This document shows, piece by piece, positions 23,743 to 32,921 of a DNA stretch of 37,218 nt. The notes under the pieces are model-generated. The model was not told the origin of the DNA and searched no databases. It saw nothing but the letters and a program-made list of their open reading frames with translations. The DNA lies in assembly GCA_049325575.1 (NCBI GenBank), contig JBMOLK010000303.1, positions 1-37,218 of the forward strand. The letters are read 5' to 3'. The first letter of the stretch is position 1. Each line of letters opens with the position of its first letter. The DNA comes from JBMOLK01 sp049325575. Lineage in GTDB: Bacteria; Bacillota; Clostridia; Acetivibrionales; Acetivibrionaceae. Both the position numbers and the translations under genes were made by a program.

Positions 23743-25563
23743 TTACACACCATTTAAGATTGAGTTACATATTGGTAATTTTACAGTAACCTCTGTCCCT
23801 TTTCCCTGCTCGCTTGAAACCGATATATTTCCTTTATGTGCCTCAACAATTTCCCTTGCAATTGCAAGACCAAGTCCCGTCCCGCCCATCTCTCTTGAAC
23901 GTGCTTTATCTGTCCTGTAAAACCTTTCGAAAATCCTGTTAAGGTCTTCTTTGGGAATACCTATACCTGAGTCTATAACTTTAACATACACATCGCTATA
24001 TAACTTGCCAATATAAACGGTTATCTTTCCGCCTTCAGGAGTATACTTAATAGCATTTGTAAGGATATTTAGAATAACCTGCTCGATCCTATCCCTGTCT
24101 GCCGTAATCTCCGGTATATCACCTATGGTAAAACACTCTAAAACTTGGGCCTTTTCCTTAGCGGAAAGTACTATCTTCTCAACACAGCTTTTTATCAGGG
24201 CATCAAAAGGAAAGCTTATCATATTCCACTGCATCTGTTGATTATCCAACCTTGAGAGTTGCAGCAGATCTTTAACCAACCTTGTCATTCTGTCTGCTTC
24301 AGAGTCAATTACTCCTAAAAACTTAAGGGCTGTGTCCTTATCTTCCAGGGCCCCATCAAGAAGTGTCTCTGAATAGCTTTTAATTGATGTTAAAGGGGTT
24401 CTTAATTCATGAGATACATTGGCAACAAATTCTCTTCTCATATTCTCAAGCTTCTGCTGTTCGGTTATATCATGAAAAACTGCTATAATTCCTTCTGCAT
24501 TGTTTTCTTCATCCGTAAAGAGAGCAAAATATACTTTAACATATCTGTCACCAATTGTAATACTGGCCTCTTTTGTGTTGTAAATTTCTAAATACAAAAT
24601 TTCTTCAATAGAAACGCCTAAATTATACTTCCTGGAAAACTCATTAAAGTCGTAATCAAACTTATTTTCACCCAACATCTGCTTTGAAGCCGGGTTCATA
24701 TGGATGACTTCTCCCTTAAGATTAAAAGCTATGACGCCATCTGTCATGTAGTTTAAAATTGTTTCAATTTTATTTTTCTCGCTGGATATTTCATTTAAAG
24801 TATTTTTAAGCTCTTTAGCCATAAAATTGAAGGCTTTTGTAAGCTTCCCAATTTCATCGTCAGACTTTACTTCCAATACCTGACCGAAATCTCCTGAAGC
24901 AATTTTTCTTGCTTTATGCATTAAATCCACTATCGGAACAGTTATTGTTTTTGAAAGCCCATATCCGAAAATTAGTGACAGAATGACAGCTATAAGAAAG
25001 CTTAATTGTATTATCTTGTTAAATTCTTCTACAGCACCTGCCCACTCTTCCCTATCATACCTAAAGTATAATACGAAGTCCGAATCTCCTATTTGCCGGG
25101 CATAATCAAAAAAAACCTTGTCTCCGCTCCGTATAAGCTTTTCCTGACCGCCTATCTTACCGGCTAATGCAGAAAGATAATTTCTTGATTTTTGTATTTC
25201 TTCGCTTGTTTTTTCCTTATCTTGATCAAAGAGCTTCTCACCACTATATATAACCTCATTTGTTTTTTTGTGAATGATTGAAAAGTCCTTAAAGTCATTA
25301 AGAAAGAAGAGCATCCTTGTTCTGTTTATATCACCGGTAAGGTACTTTACTATTTCTTCTCTCGCAGGTCTGTCCTTTTCACCTATGCTCCAATTATCAA
25401 ACCCGTTATCTATTCCTGTCTTAAAAGTGTTGTAGTAAAATGTTTTAACAAAATAGTTTAAAGATATACCTGCAGAAGCCATCAACACAAATGCCAGCAA
25501 TATGAAAATAAAAACAAGTCTCCACTGCAGACTTCTTAAAAACTGCAGACGCCTTAAAAACAT
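23743..25563 (-). CDS. walK: WalK sensor histidine kinase
   Basis: 606 residues, membrane sensor of the essential WalRK system that controls cell-wall hydrolases. Order: transmembrane helix about 15-35; extracellular sensing domain about 36-185; second helix about 188-208; HAMP; PAS domain about 260-370 (ILNYMTDGVIAFNLKGEVIHMNPAS); DHp domain with FVANVSHELRTPLTSIKSYSE, where His is the phosphorylated residue; and ATPase domain with N box ILNILTNAIKYTPEGG, G1 DSGIGIPKED, F box IFERFYRTD and G2 GGTGLGLAIA. It is downstream of walR with a 145-base structured gap. The ribosome site GCGAGG is modest. Confidence 0.95.
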   Translation of the reverse strand: MFLRRLQFLRSLQWRLVFIFILLAFVLMASAGISLNYFVKTFYYNTFKTGIDNGFDNWSIGEKDRPAREEIVKYLTGDINRTRMLFFLNDFKDFSIIHKKTNEVIYSGEKLFDQDKEKTSEEIQKSRNYLSALAGKIGGQEKLIRSGDKVFFDYARQIGDSDFVLYFRYDREEWAGAVEEFNKIIQLSFLIAVILSLIFGYGLSKTITVPIVDLMHKARKIASGDFGQVLEVKSDDEIGKLTKAFNFMAKELKNTLNEISSEKNKIETILNYMTDGVIAFNLKGEVIHMNPASKQMLGENKFDYDFNEFSRKYNLGVSIEEILYLEIYNTKEASITIGDRYVKVYFALFTDEENNAEGIIAVFHDITEQQKLENMRREFVANVSHELRTPLTSIKSYSETLLDGALEDKDTALKFLGVIDSEADRMTRLVKDLLQLSRLDNQQMQWNMISFPFDALIKSCVEKIVLSAKEKAQVLECFTIGDIPEITADRDRIEQVILNILTNAIKYTPEGGKITVYIGKLYSDVYVKVIDSGIGIPKEDLNRIFERFYRTDKARSREMGGTGLGLAIAREIVEAHKGNISVSSEQGKGTEVTVKLPICNSILNGV

Positions 25564-25606
25564 AAAAAACCTCGCAAAAACAAAGTAGTTAACCGTAAAA
25601 GCACTA

Positions 25607-25710
25607 GTGCCTCGTAACGTAATTCTTTTCTAGAGTATGCGAGGCACAAACATGGGAAGTGCATTTTTAACATTATAAATGCCTGGAAACTTGTTATGTT
25701 AAAAAGCACT
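25607..25710 (-). promoter_or_regulatory. Two stem-loops in the walR-walK intergenic transcript
   Basis: On the minus-strand RNA the first stem starts in the walR stop codon: the 15-base arm at 25696-25710 pairs with 25658-25673 with a single bulged base. The second pairs 25640-25647 with 25607-25614 (GTGCCTCG/CGAGGCAC, 8 bp, 25-base loop). The word TAGTGCTTTT appears before the first stem and again just after the second, so the middle arm can pair with either copy. Neither stem has a strong T tract; attenuation, processing or differential stability is inferred. Confidence 0.5.
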
Positions 25711-26404
25711 AGCTCACCTTGTTAAAGTAATATCCGACCCCTCTTTTAGTCATAATATAAGCTGGATTACTCGGATCTTTCTCTATCTTTTCCCTAACTC
25801 TTCTTACGGTAACATCAACAGTACGTACATCCCCATAATACTCGTAGCCCCAAACCTTTTCAAGAAGGTTTTCCCTGGAAAAAATCTGACCCTGCTGCAG
25901 AGCCAAAAACTTAACCAGCTCAAATTCTCTTAGAGTCAACTCAATTACTTCGTTATTTCTTTTCACTTCATAGCGGTCAATATCAATTTGCAAATCTCCA
26001 TATTTTACTGCATTACCTTGCTTTTTAGGCGTATCTTCAGGAGAAACTCTTCGCAGGTTGGCTTTTACCCTGGCCATAAGTTCCCTTGTACTAAAAGGCT
26101 TTGTTATATAATCATCTGCGCCCAACTCCAACCCCAGAACCTTGTCAACTTCTTCTTCCTTTGCAGTTATCATAATGATTGGCGTAGAAACAGATTCTCT
26201 TAATTTACGGCATACGGTAAAACCATCCATCTTGGGAAGCATAATATCAAGTAATATAAGATCAGGTTTCTCGTTAAGAGCCGTTTCTAAAGCCTGTTCA
26301 CCATCATTAGCCTCTAAAGTTGAAAATCCTTCTTTAGTCAGATTAAACTTAAGGATGTCAACAATATTCTTTTCATCATCAACAATAAGAATTTTTGTAC
26401 CCAC
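25709..26404 (-). CDS. walR: WalR response regulator (OmpR/PhoB family)
   Basis: About 231 residues. Receiver domain: acidic pair DDEKN (about 9-13), phospho-acceptor Asp in LILLDIMLPKMDG (about 53), Thr in MITAKEEEVDK, Lys in YITKPFSTREL. C-terminal winged helix: ELTLREFELVKFLALQQGQIFSRENLL, RTVDVTVRRVREKIEKDP and TKRGVGYYF. I chose the GTG at 26404, preceded by AAGGAG at eight bases; the three-codon longer frame begins inside the ribosome site. First gene of the Wal operon, with walK downstream. A TATAAT on the minus strand around 26450 is a possible promoter -10 without a clean -35. Confidence 0.96.
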   Translation of the reverse strand: MGTKILIVDDEKNIVDILKFNLTKEGFSTLEANDGEQALETALNEKPDLILLDIMLPKMDGFTVCRKLRESVSTPIIMITAKEEEVDKVLGLELGADDYITKPFSTRELMARVKANLRRVSPEDTPKKQGNAVKYGDLQIDIDRYEVKRNNEVIELTLREFELVKFLALQQGQIFSRENLLEKVWGYEYYGDVRTVDVTVRRVREKIEKDPSNPAYIMTKRGVGYYFNKVS

Positions 26405-26566
26405 AAAACACACTCCTTAACAAAGATAGAAGATATGCCTACAGCCATACCTATAATTATAACATTAATAAAGAAAATTAGAATACATATTTTACGACAT
26501 TCTGACCATTTTATTCATTTTTTAAATTACATAATCCAATTTTCCTAAAATATTGTATTAATTTTA

Positions 26567-26594
26567 TTGATATTATTCCAGTTTGTGCTATAAT
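26567..26594 (+). promoter_or_regulatory. Sigma-A promoter of the spo0E-like gene
   Basis: TTGATA (26567-26572), 16-base spacer, TATAAT (26589-26594), about 90 bases before the start codon. The strand is opposite to the Wal operon, so the 280-base gap holds divergent promoters. Confidence 0.75.
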
Positions 26595-26684
26595 AAAATC
26601 AGATGGTTGTCCATACAGTTTTTCTATTTTCTGTAAGTAGCTTTCTTGAAAATCACAAAATCACGTTAAAGGGGGCTGCAATTC

Positions 26685-26903
26685 ATGTCTAAGGAGTTAA
26701 TGTACGTTCTTATTACAAAAATGCATCTTAGGTTAAACGAAATAATTGAAAACAGAAATTACGATCTACTAAACGAAGATGTCCAACACTACAGTCGAAG
26801 ACTAGACAAAGTTTTGTCCCACTACAACAAAGTTGTCAAAAAAGACAAGAGTTTCAAATTTAGTATTTGTCACTTAGATAAAATAACAAAGTGTGCTTTC
26901 TAG
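26685..26903 (+). CDS. Spo0E-like aspartyl-phosphate phosphatase
   Basis: 72 residues, cytoplasmic, two-helix protein. LRLNEIIENRNYDLLNEDV is the first helix and hinge; HYSRRLDKVLSHYNK contains the S-x-x-L-D signature of the Spo0E family, whose Asp region acts on phosphorylated Spo0A to hold back sporulation. The length is slightly above the usual 50-65 because of a basic tail with a Cys-containing end (FSICHLDKITKCAF). AAAGGGGG precedes the ATG. It stands alone between the divergent Wal operon and the convergent glycan cluster. Confidence 0.85.
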   Translation: MSKELMYVLITKMHLRLNEIIENRNYDLLNEDVQHYSRRLDKVLSHYNKVVKKDKSFKFSICHLDKITKCAF

Positions 26904-26915
26904 TATATTATTTAT

Positions 26916-26940
26916 AAAGGGCGTGTAATACACGCCCTTT
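26916..26940. terminator. Bidirectional terminator
   Basis: A perfect 11-bp stem, AAAGGGCGTGT and its complement, around the 3-base loop AAT, bordered by A/T-rich flanks on both sides. It lies between the converging spo0E-like gene and the glycan cluster's last gene and serves both. Confidence 0.88.
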
Positions 26941-26965
26941 ATCTAATTATAATACTTTTCAAAAA

Positions 26966-28801
26966 TCAATTTCCGTTCTCTACTTTCTTGTAAGTCGGCA
27001 CTATAAGCTTAACATAATCCGATATACCTTCCGAATTTGTCATAACAATATCCTTAAGACAATCCAGTTCTCTTATTAGCAAAGCAAGATCTATATAAAT
27101 CGGTTTAGCTATGAAGATTTTATTACACTTTGTAGACTCCAGACCCTCCTCATTTAAGAGAAGTTCTTCATATAGCTTTTCACCAGGCCTTAGCCCAGTA
27201 TACTCAATTTTAATATCCACGTCAGGTTCAAACCCTGAAAGCTTTATGAGATTCCTTGCCAGATCACAAATCTTGACAGGTTCACCCATGTCAAGAACAA
27301 ATATTTCCCCGCCCTTTGCCATTGCACCTGCCTGTATAACCAGTTGAACAGCTTCGGGTATGGTCATAAAGAACCTGGTTACATCAGGATGTGTAACGGT
27401 AACAGGGCCGCCTTGCTCAATCTGCTTCTTAAACAGGGGTATAACACTTCCGTTACTTCCAAGTACATTACCAAACCTTACCGCTACAAATTCTGTTTTA
27501 CTGTTCCTGTTTAATCCCTGTATTATCATTTCAGCTATTCTTTTTGTTGCTCCCATTATGTTTGTGGGGTTTACGGCTTTGTCTGTGGATATCAGTACAA
27601 ATCTTTTTACATTATACTTATCCGCACACTCTGCTACGTTAAGTGTACCAAAAACATTATTCTTTATTGCTTCGCCGGGATTAGCCTCCATAAGCGGAAC
27701 GTGCTTATGGGCTGCTGCATGGAACACAACATCCGGCTTGTACCTTTTAAATACACTCTCAATCCTATTATTTTCCCTGATATTAGCTATAACCGTTTCA
27801 ATGCTTAAATCCGGGAACTTATACAAAAGCTCATTCTGAATTTCATAAGCATTGTTCTCATAGTTATCTAAGATTACAAGCTGTTTTGGTGAAAAGCCGG
27901 CAATCTGCCTGCATAGCTCGGACCCAATGGATCCGCCTCCACCCGTAACCAAAACAACCTGTCCCTTAATATAGGATGATACCTCTTCAATATCAAGATT
28001 CACCGGCTCTCTGCCAAGTAAATCTTCTATATCCACATCCCTTATTTTTTGTATTACTACCGACTCATCAATAAGCTGTGAGACGGAAGGAAGTATCTTA
28101 ACCTTACAGTGTGTCTTTGAACACTCGGTAAATATGTCATTTATTATTTTATTGCTGGCAGAGGGCATGGCAATTATAATTTCATCTATTTGCCTTTTTT
28201 CCACCACATTTAAGACATTTTTGGTACTTCCAACGATTGGTACACCGTTGAGCTTTTTCCCGATTTTAAACCTGTCATCATCAATAATAGCAACCGGGGT
28301 GCTTTTGAGCTCTGGATGCATTTTAAGCTCCTTTACAATAATAGCCCCCGCATCTCCCCCACCAATTATCAAAACTCTCTTTGAATTCCCTATGCGGATT
28401 ATCTCACCCCTTACCACCCTTCTAAATACCCTGTAGGCAAATCTTATACCTCCAACCAAAAAGGAATCGGTAAGAATAGCAATAAGGAAGATACTTCTCG
28501 GAACCGCAGTTTGGGAAAGATACACATAGCTTATCATAACAATATTACTCACGGTAGAGGCAGAAAATATTAATGCCATCTCATAAGCTCCAGCATATCT
28601 CCAAAGGCTGTTATAAAGCCTAAAGATAGAAAAAACAATTGTTTTTACTAAAATAGCTGCAATTATCAACTTAAATACATGTCTTGAAAATTCATAAGGA
28701 ATACTGCCATCAAATCTTAAGGTATAAGCTATTAATATTGATGCAACAATTAAAATTATATCGATTACGATTAAGCCATTTGCTCTGATTCTCTGTTTCA
28801 T
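26966..28801 (-). CDS. FlaA1/CapD-type membrane nucleotide-sugar 4,6-dehydratase
   Basis: About 611 residues. Four transmembrane helices (about residues 8-120) precede a Rossmann-like CoA-binding-type domain with LIIGGGDAGAIIVKEL (about 148-163), then an extended-SDR catalytic domain with LVTGGGGSIGSELCRQI (about 290) and ISTDKAVNPTNIMGATKR, the Ser-Thr-Asp-Lys/Met-x-x-x-Lys active site in which Met replaces the usual Tyr. Family members (PglF, WbpM, CapD) convert UDP-GlcNAc to UDP-2-acetamido-2,6-dideoxy-4-ketohexose. The ATG at 28801 follows GGGGGC. It is the last gene of the glycan operon and is separated from the sugar transferase by about 115 bases. Confidence 0.9.
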   Translation of the reverse strand: MKQRIRANGLIVIDIILIVASILIAYTLRFDGSIPYEFSRHVFKLIIAAILVKTIVFSIFRLYNSLWRYAGAYEMALIFSASTVSNIVMISYVYLSQTAVPRSIFLIAILTDSFLVGGIRFAYRVFRRVVRGEIIRIGNSKRVLIIGGGDAGAIIVKELKMHPELKSTPVAIIDDDRFKIGKKLNGVPIVGSTKNVLNVVEKRQIDEIIIAMPSASNKIINDIFTECSKTHCKVKILPSVSQLIDESVVIQKIRDVDIEDLLGREPVNLDIEEVSSYIKGQVVLVTGGGGSIGSELCRQIAGFSPKQLVILDNYENNAYEIQNELLYKFPDLSIETVIANIRENNRIESVFKRYKPDVVFHAAAHKHVPLMEANPGEAIKNNVFGTLNVAECADKYNVKRFVLISTDKAVNPTNIMGATKRIAEMIIQGLNRNSKTEFVAVRFGNVLGSNGSVIPLFKKQIEQGGPVTVTHPDVTRFFMTIPEAVQLVIQAGAMAKGGEIFVLDMGEPVKICDLARNLIKLSGFEPDVDIKIEYTGLRPGEKLYEELLLNEEGLESTKCNKIFIAKPIYIDLALLIRELDCLKDIVMTNSEGISDYVKLIVPTYKKVENGN

Positions 28802-28916
28802 AATAGCCCCCATAATTCACTACTGCTATATTTATTTTAAATTCAGTCTTAAAAACTCATCCATTTAACTTAACTATATCAGATTACCTATTTAAAAGAC
28901 TCTATTATTAATGCTT

Positions 28917-29531
28917 TTAGTTTTTTATTTCAGCATATTCCTTTTTATCGCTTTTAATTTGCTTTCCTTCAACAACACCTTTTCCTAGTATCACACTAAA
29001 AATGGTCATAAATATAATTTTGATATCCAGCCACAGTGACCCATGTTCCACATAGTATTTATCAAATTGGACTTTTACAGGTATCTCCAATTCATCTCTA
29101 CCATTTACCTGCGCCCATCCTGTTATTCCCGGTCTAACATTGTGAACTCCATACTGATCTCTTAAAGAAATCAGGTCATATTGATTATATAGTGCAGGCC
29201 TGGGCCCAACAAAGCTCATTTCACCTTTTAGTATGTTAAATAACTGCGGTAGTTCATCAAGACTGGTTTTTCTTAAAACCCTGCCCAAAGGGGTAATGTA
29301 TTTATCCGGGTTCTCCAGCAAATGGGTTGCCATATTCTTAGGAGTTTCTATATACATGGTACGAAACTTATATATGTTGAACTCTTTCTTATTTAGTCCG
29401 ATTCGCCTTTGTTTAAATATTATAGGGCCTTTTGATGTAAATTTAACAAGCGCAGTAATAGCAACAAGAACCGGCAGTAGTAAAAACAATAAAATAACCG
29501 AACCTGCTGTATCCACTATTCTCTTTATCAT
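28917..29531 (-). CDS. Initiating undecaprenyl-phosphate sugar-1-phosphate transferase
   Basis: About 204 residues, PglC/WcaJ C-terminal-type polyprenyl-phosphate hexose-1-phosphate transferase. It has one N-terminal re-entrant membrane helix (VILLFLLLPVLVAITAL) and the conserved blocks GPIIFKQRRIGLN, YKFRTMY, PLGRVLRKTSLDELPQLFNILKGEMSFVGPRP (Asp-Glu catalytic pair) and RPGITGWAQVNGRDEL. It starts the lipid-linked repeat unit by moving a phosphosugar to undecaprenyl phosphate. The ATG at 29531 follows GGAG; a GTG three codons upstream is less likely. Likely substrate is the UDP-sugar made by the FlaA1-like enzyme (inference). Confidence 0.92.
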   Translation of the reverse strand: MIKRIVDTAGSVILLFLLLPVLVAITALVKFTSKGPIIFKQRRIGLNKKEFNIYKFRTMYIETPKNMATHLLENPDKYITPLGRVLRKTSLDELPQLFNILKGEMSFVGPRPALYNQYDLISLRDQYGVHNVRPGITGWAQVNGRDELEIPVKVQFDKYYVEHGSLWLDIKIIFMTIFSVILGKGVVEGKQIKSDKKEYAEIKN

Positions 29532-29546
29532 TTGCCTCACTCCAAA

Positions 29547-30785
29547 TCAATTTGACTTACCTATGCAATAAATCTCAAAGCCTAGCTCCTTTAACCTGCC
29601 TTCATTGAAATAATTCCTTGTATCTACTATCTTCTTTTGTCTAACCACCTTGGATAAAACATCAAAGTTTATATGATCAAACTGCTTATGATTTACACCT
29701 AGTACTACTAGGTCTGCATTATTGCACCCTTCATATATATTCGTATCATACTCCTTGATATATGGGTCAATTATAAATAATTCATGCTCGTTTTTTAGCT
29801 TATCCGCAAGATGCATAATGGGGCTTTCACGCATATCATCAACATTTGCTTTATAGGTACAACCTAACACAACTATCTTTTCACCTGGTTTTACCATTTT
29901 TCTTATTCTATTATACAAATATTCTGGCATGCTGTCATTGGTTTTTCTTGATAACTCTATAATATTTGCAGTATCAGGCGCTGCTTCTATAACAAACCAA
30001 GGGTCTACAGCCAGGCAGTGTCCTCCTACTCCAGGTCCCGGCATATGGAGATTTACACGTGGATGTTTATTGGCATATTTAATAACATCCCAGGCACTAC
30101 TTCCCATTTTCTCACAGATTTTTGCCAACTCGTTTGCCAGTGCTATGTTAACATCCCTATAGGTGTTCTCCATTAGCTTACAAAGCTCTGCAGTCACCGT
30201 ATCAGTTAAGTATATCTCTCCTTTAACGAAAGCAGAATACAAATCCCTGGCCCTTTCCGCGGATTCGATATCAAAGCCTCCAATAACACGGTTATTATGT
30301 TCCAACTCATAGATTATTTGCCCAGGCAGCACCCTCTCCGGACAGTGTGCCAGATAAAAATCCTTTCCCGCCTTAAGACCGCTTTTTTCTAGTGTAGGCC
30401 TTAGAACATCAATAGTACACCTTGGAGATACTGTTGACTCCAGAATAATGAGATCCCCTTTTTTAAGCACTTCAGCAATTTTTTCCCCTGCTGATATGAC
30501 ATAAGAAAGATCAGCTTTTTTATCCTTAGTTATAGGGGTTGGTACTGCTATAATATAAGCCTCGGTTGGTTCAATTTCTGTGCTCGCGGTAATCATTCCC
30601 TTTAACACAGCTTGTTTAACCAGATCAGCCAGGTAGGGTTCCTCAATATGAATTCTGCCTTCATTAATAATATCGCAGACGTCTTTTCTAACATCTACTC
30701 CCTTTACCTTTATTCCATGTGTTGCAAACATTGCTGCTGTCGGCAAACCTATATATCCTAAACCTAAAATACATACTTTCTCCAT
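29547..30785 (-). CDS. wecC: UDP-N-acetyl-D-mannosamine dehydrogenase (WecC-like)
   Basis: 412 residues. Oxidises UDP-ManNAc to UDP-ManNAcA with two NAD+. NAD-binding ILGLGYIGLPTAAMFA at the N-terminus, AVPTPI, ESTVSPRCT, AHCPERVLPG, NTYRDVNIALANELA, and the active-site Cys in MPGPGVGGHCLAVDPWF, a block specific to the WecC branch rather than UDP-glucose dehydrogenase. GCTYKANVDDMRESP follows in the C-terminal domain. Substrate identity is by motif only. ATG follows GGGGGCAGG, and the downstream sugar transferase starts 16 bases after the stop. No UDP-GlcNAc 2-epimerase is seen in the window. Confidence 0.82.
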   Translation of the reverse strand: MEKVCILGLGYIGLPTAAMFATHGIKVKGVDVRKDVCDIINEGRIHIEEPYLADLVKQAVLKGMITASTEIEPTEAYIIAVPTPITKDKKADLSYVISAGEKIAEVLKKGDLIILESTVSPRCTIDVLRPTLEKSGLKAGKDFYLAHCPERVLPGQIIYELEHNNRVIGGFDIESAERARDLYSAFVKGEIYLTDTVTAELCKLMENTYRDVNIALANELAKICEKMGSSAWDVIKYANKHPRVNLHMPGPGVGGHCLAVDPWFVIEAAPDTANIIELSRKTNDSMPEYLYNRIRKMVKPGEKIVVLGCTYKANVDDMRESPIMHLADKLKNEHELFIIDPYIKEYDTNIYEGCNNADLVVLGVNHKQFDHINFDVLSKVVRQKKIVDTRNYFNEGRLKELGFEIYCIGKSN

Positions 30786-30803
30786 TAATCCTGCCCCCTT
30801 GTA

Positions 30804-31679
30804 TTAGATAAGACTCCTTTGCCTCATTTCTTCTATTTCAAGCTTTATACCCTCTTCAAAGCTAATAGCATCATAGCCTAAATCCTTTTGAATTTCTTGG
30901 TATGAAAAGTTTTTATTCTCGTTTAACCTTAGGGCCTGTTCTTTCTTAAACTTAGGCTTCTTTGAAAGCTTCTCATACATACCCAGCATAAATAAACATA
31001 AACCCAGTGGAATATGCACCTTTATGACCTTTTTACCTAGTGCCAGCGCTGTAGTATCAATTACCTGGTTATAGGTAAGTTCTTTACCTCCTGAAACATT
31101 ATACTCCTTTTTAATGCTTTTAGGGTTTTCCAGTGCCAAAATTACAGCCTTTGCAAGATCTTTTACATACACGGGCTGCTGTAGGAAATTTCCGCTGCCT
31201 AGAACAGGGATAATACTAAACTTATTAATGAAAGAAACCAGTCTGCACATATTGCGGTCAGCATGGGTACCATATATCATTGTAGGCCTTAATATTGTGT
31301 ATCCAAGTCCACTATTTTTGATTAATTCTTCTGCTTCAAGCCTGACTTTCTTGCTTGCTGGGTTAAGCTGTGTAAAAATACCGGTTGTACTAAAAAAAAC
31401 ACCTCTCTTTACGCCAGCCTCACAGCAGGCTTTAACAATACCAGGAGCATGTCCAAAGCCTAAGGAAGCAACATTCACCAGTGTGCTCACGCCTTTTAAT
31501 GCACTTGCAAAACTATTATAATCATCTAAATCTCCATAAACAACTTTAACATTCTTATTACTTAACTTATCTATGTTACTTCCTTTTCGGACAAGGCAAG
31601 TCACTTGGTACCCTTTTTCCAAAAGGAGGTCCAATACAAATCCACCTGTAAAACCTGTAGCTCCCGTTAGTAAAATCAT
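30804..31679 (-). CDS. NAD(P)-dependent epimerase/dehydratase-like protein
   Basis: About 291 residues. Rossmann start MILLTGATGFTGGFVLDLL and nucleotide-fold strands, DLDDYNSFASALKGVSTLVN, RGVFFSTTGIFT and YTILRPTMIYG are typical of atypical/extended SDRs. The usual YxxxK is not evident; the SGLGYTILRP pattern suggests the atypical NDUFA9-like group rather than a classical epimerase. The start is ATG 31679 after GGAGGAG, and it overlaps the glycosyltransferase stop as ATGA, giving tight coupling. A role in making or modifying the sugar for this cluster is inferred. Confidence 0.8.
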   Translation of the reverse strand: MILLTGATGFTGGFVLDLLLEKGYQVTCLVRKGSNIDKLSNKNVKVVYGDLDDYNSFASALKGVSTLVNVASLGFGHAPGIVKACCEAGVKRGVFFSTTGIFTQLNPASKKVRLEAEELIKNSGLGYTILRPTMIYGTHADRNMCRLVSFINKFSIIPVLGSGNFLQQPVYVKDLAKAVILALENPKSIKKEYNVSGGKELTYNQVIDTTALALGKKVIKVHIPLGLCLFMLGMYEKLSKKPKFKKEQALRLNENKNFSYQEIQKDLGYDAISFEEGIKLEIEEMRQRSLI

Positions 31680-32911
31680 CTCTTATACTCCTCCAATGTT
31701 TTATTGATTATGTCAAGATACTTATTGGAAAGAGCTTGCCTTGTATAATATTTTTTTACAAACTTTAGACCCTTTTCCCCCATCTCACCTTTTAGTTCAG
31801 GGTGTGTTTTAATTCTTATGATAGCTTCCTTTATGGCATTTACATCTTCTGGAGGAACAACAATGGCTCCTCCGGATTCACGGAGTATCTCAGCAGCTTC
31901 ACCCTCCACACTAGCAACAATGGGTACTCCACACGCTAATATCTCAAACATCTTTGACGGTATAAAGGTCTTAAAAAGTTCAATATTCCTAAGAGGTATA
32001 AGGCATACATCCGATATGCCGTAAAACTTTGGTATCATATGTTTTGGTTGAGCATCAATAAACAATACATTTGAAAGCCCTTTTTCTTCAACCATTTTTA
32101 TTAGCTTTTCTTTATCTGCACCTTCTCCAATAAAAACAAACTGTATATCATTTTCACCTTTTAGTTGCTCCGCTACACAAATTATCTTATCAAGGGCTTG
32201 TGATATACCGTGTGCACCTACATACCCTACAACAAACTTATTCTCTAAATTGTATGTTCTAACCAAATCATTATCCCTATCCTGGACATAGTATAGACCC
32301 TCGTCATATCCATTAGTAACTACTTCAATCTTATCTTCTTTAATACCACGGTCTATAAGATTTTGCTTAAACGCTTTAGTTACCATCACAAGCTTGTTAC
32401 TTTTCCTGTAAAAAAACATTTCCATCCTTTCCAGGAGATTTATGATAAACTTATTCTTCAGGACACCCAGCTCAACAATTGCAGCCGGCCACAAGTCACG
32501 TATCTCAAGAATAAATGGTATATTCTTTCTTCTGCTAAAATAATACCCTGAAAATATGGAAAAAAAGGTTGGAGAACTGGTAATTACCACATCCGCTTTA
32601 CCTGTCTTCTTCAAACAAAATAACACTGAAGAGAACATAAAGGATATGTGCCCTATGGTCTTTTTGATAAAGCCCTTGTTTGGTGTTGCATAGACATAGC
32701 TTCTGTGTATGGTAATCCCATCTGCCTCTTCTCTAAGGTATTTCAATCCTCTATACTTTTCAGGTATAACTCCTGTCGGGTGGTTTGGGAAACACGTAAC
32801 TACCTGGACTTCATGTCCCTCTTTTACCCAATATTTAGCCATTTCAGAAATCCTCGCTGATGGAGCTCCAATTTCCGGAGGATAGTAGTGACATATGATT
32901 GTTATTTTCAT
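31676..32911 (-). CDS. Glycosyltransferase family 4 (WbuB-like)
   Basis: 411 residues, GT-B fold. N-terminal ICHYYPPEIGAPSARISEMAKYW and QVVTCFPNHPTGVIPEKYRG are typical of the WbuB group of aminosugar transferases. The C-terminal nucleotide-sugar domain shows VGYVGAHGISQALD, FVFIGEGADKEKLI, LIPLRNIELFKTFIPSKMFEILACGVPIVASVEGEAAEI with the E-x7-E type motif, and PEDVNAIKEAI. Cytoplasmic, probably membrane-associated, it adds a sugar to the lipid-linked repeat unit. The ATG follows AGGTGA 10 bases after the heparinase-like gene. Confidence 0.9.
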   Translation of the reverse strand: MKITIICHYYPPEIGAPSARISEMAKYWVKEGHEVQVVTCFPNHPTGVIPEKYRGLKYLREEADGITIHRSYVYATPNKGFIKKTIGHISFMFSSVLFCLKKTGKADVVITSSPTFFSIFSGYYFSRRKNIPFILEIRDLWPAAIVELGVLKNKFIINLLERMEMFFYRKSNKLVMVTKAFKQNLIDRGIKEDKIEVVTNGYDEGLYYVQDRDNDLVRTYNLENKFVVGYVGAHGISQALDKIICVAEQLKGENDIQFVFIGEGADKEKLIKMVEEKGLSNVLFIDAQPKHMIPKFYGISDVCLIPLRNIELFKTFIPSKMFEILACGVPIVASVEGEAAEILRESGGAIVVPPEDVNAIKEAIIRIKTHPELKGEMGEKGLKFVKKYYTRQALSNKYLDIINKTLEEYKR

Positions 32912-32921
32912 TAATATTCAC

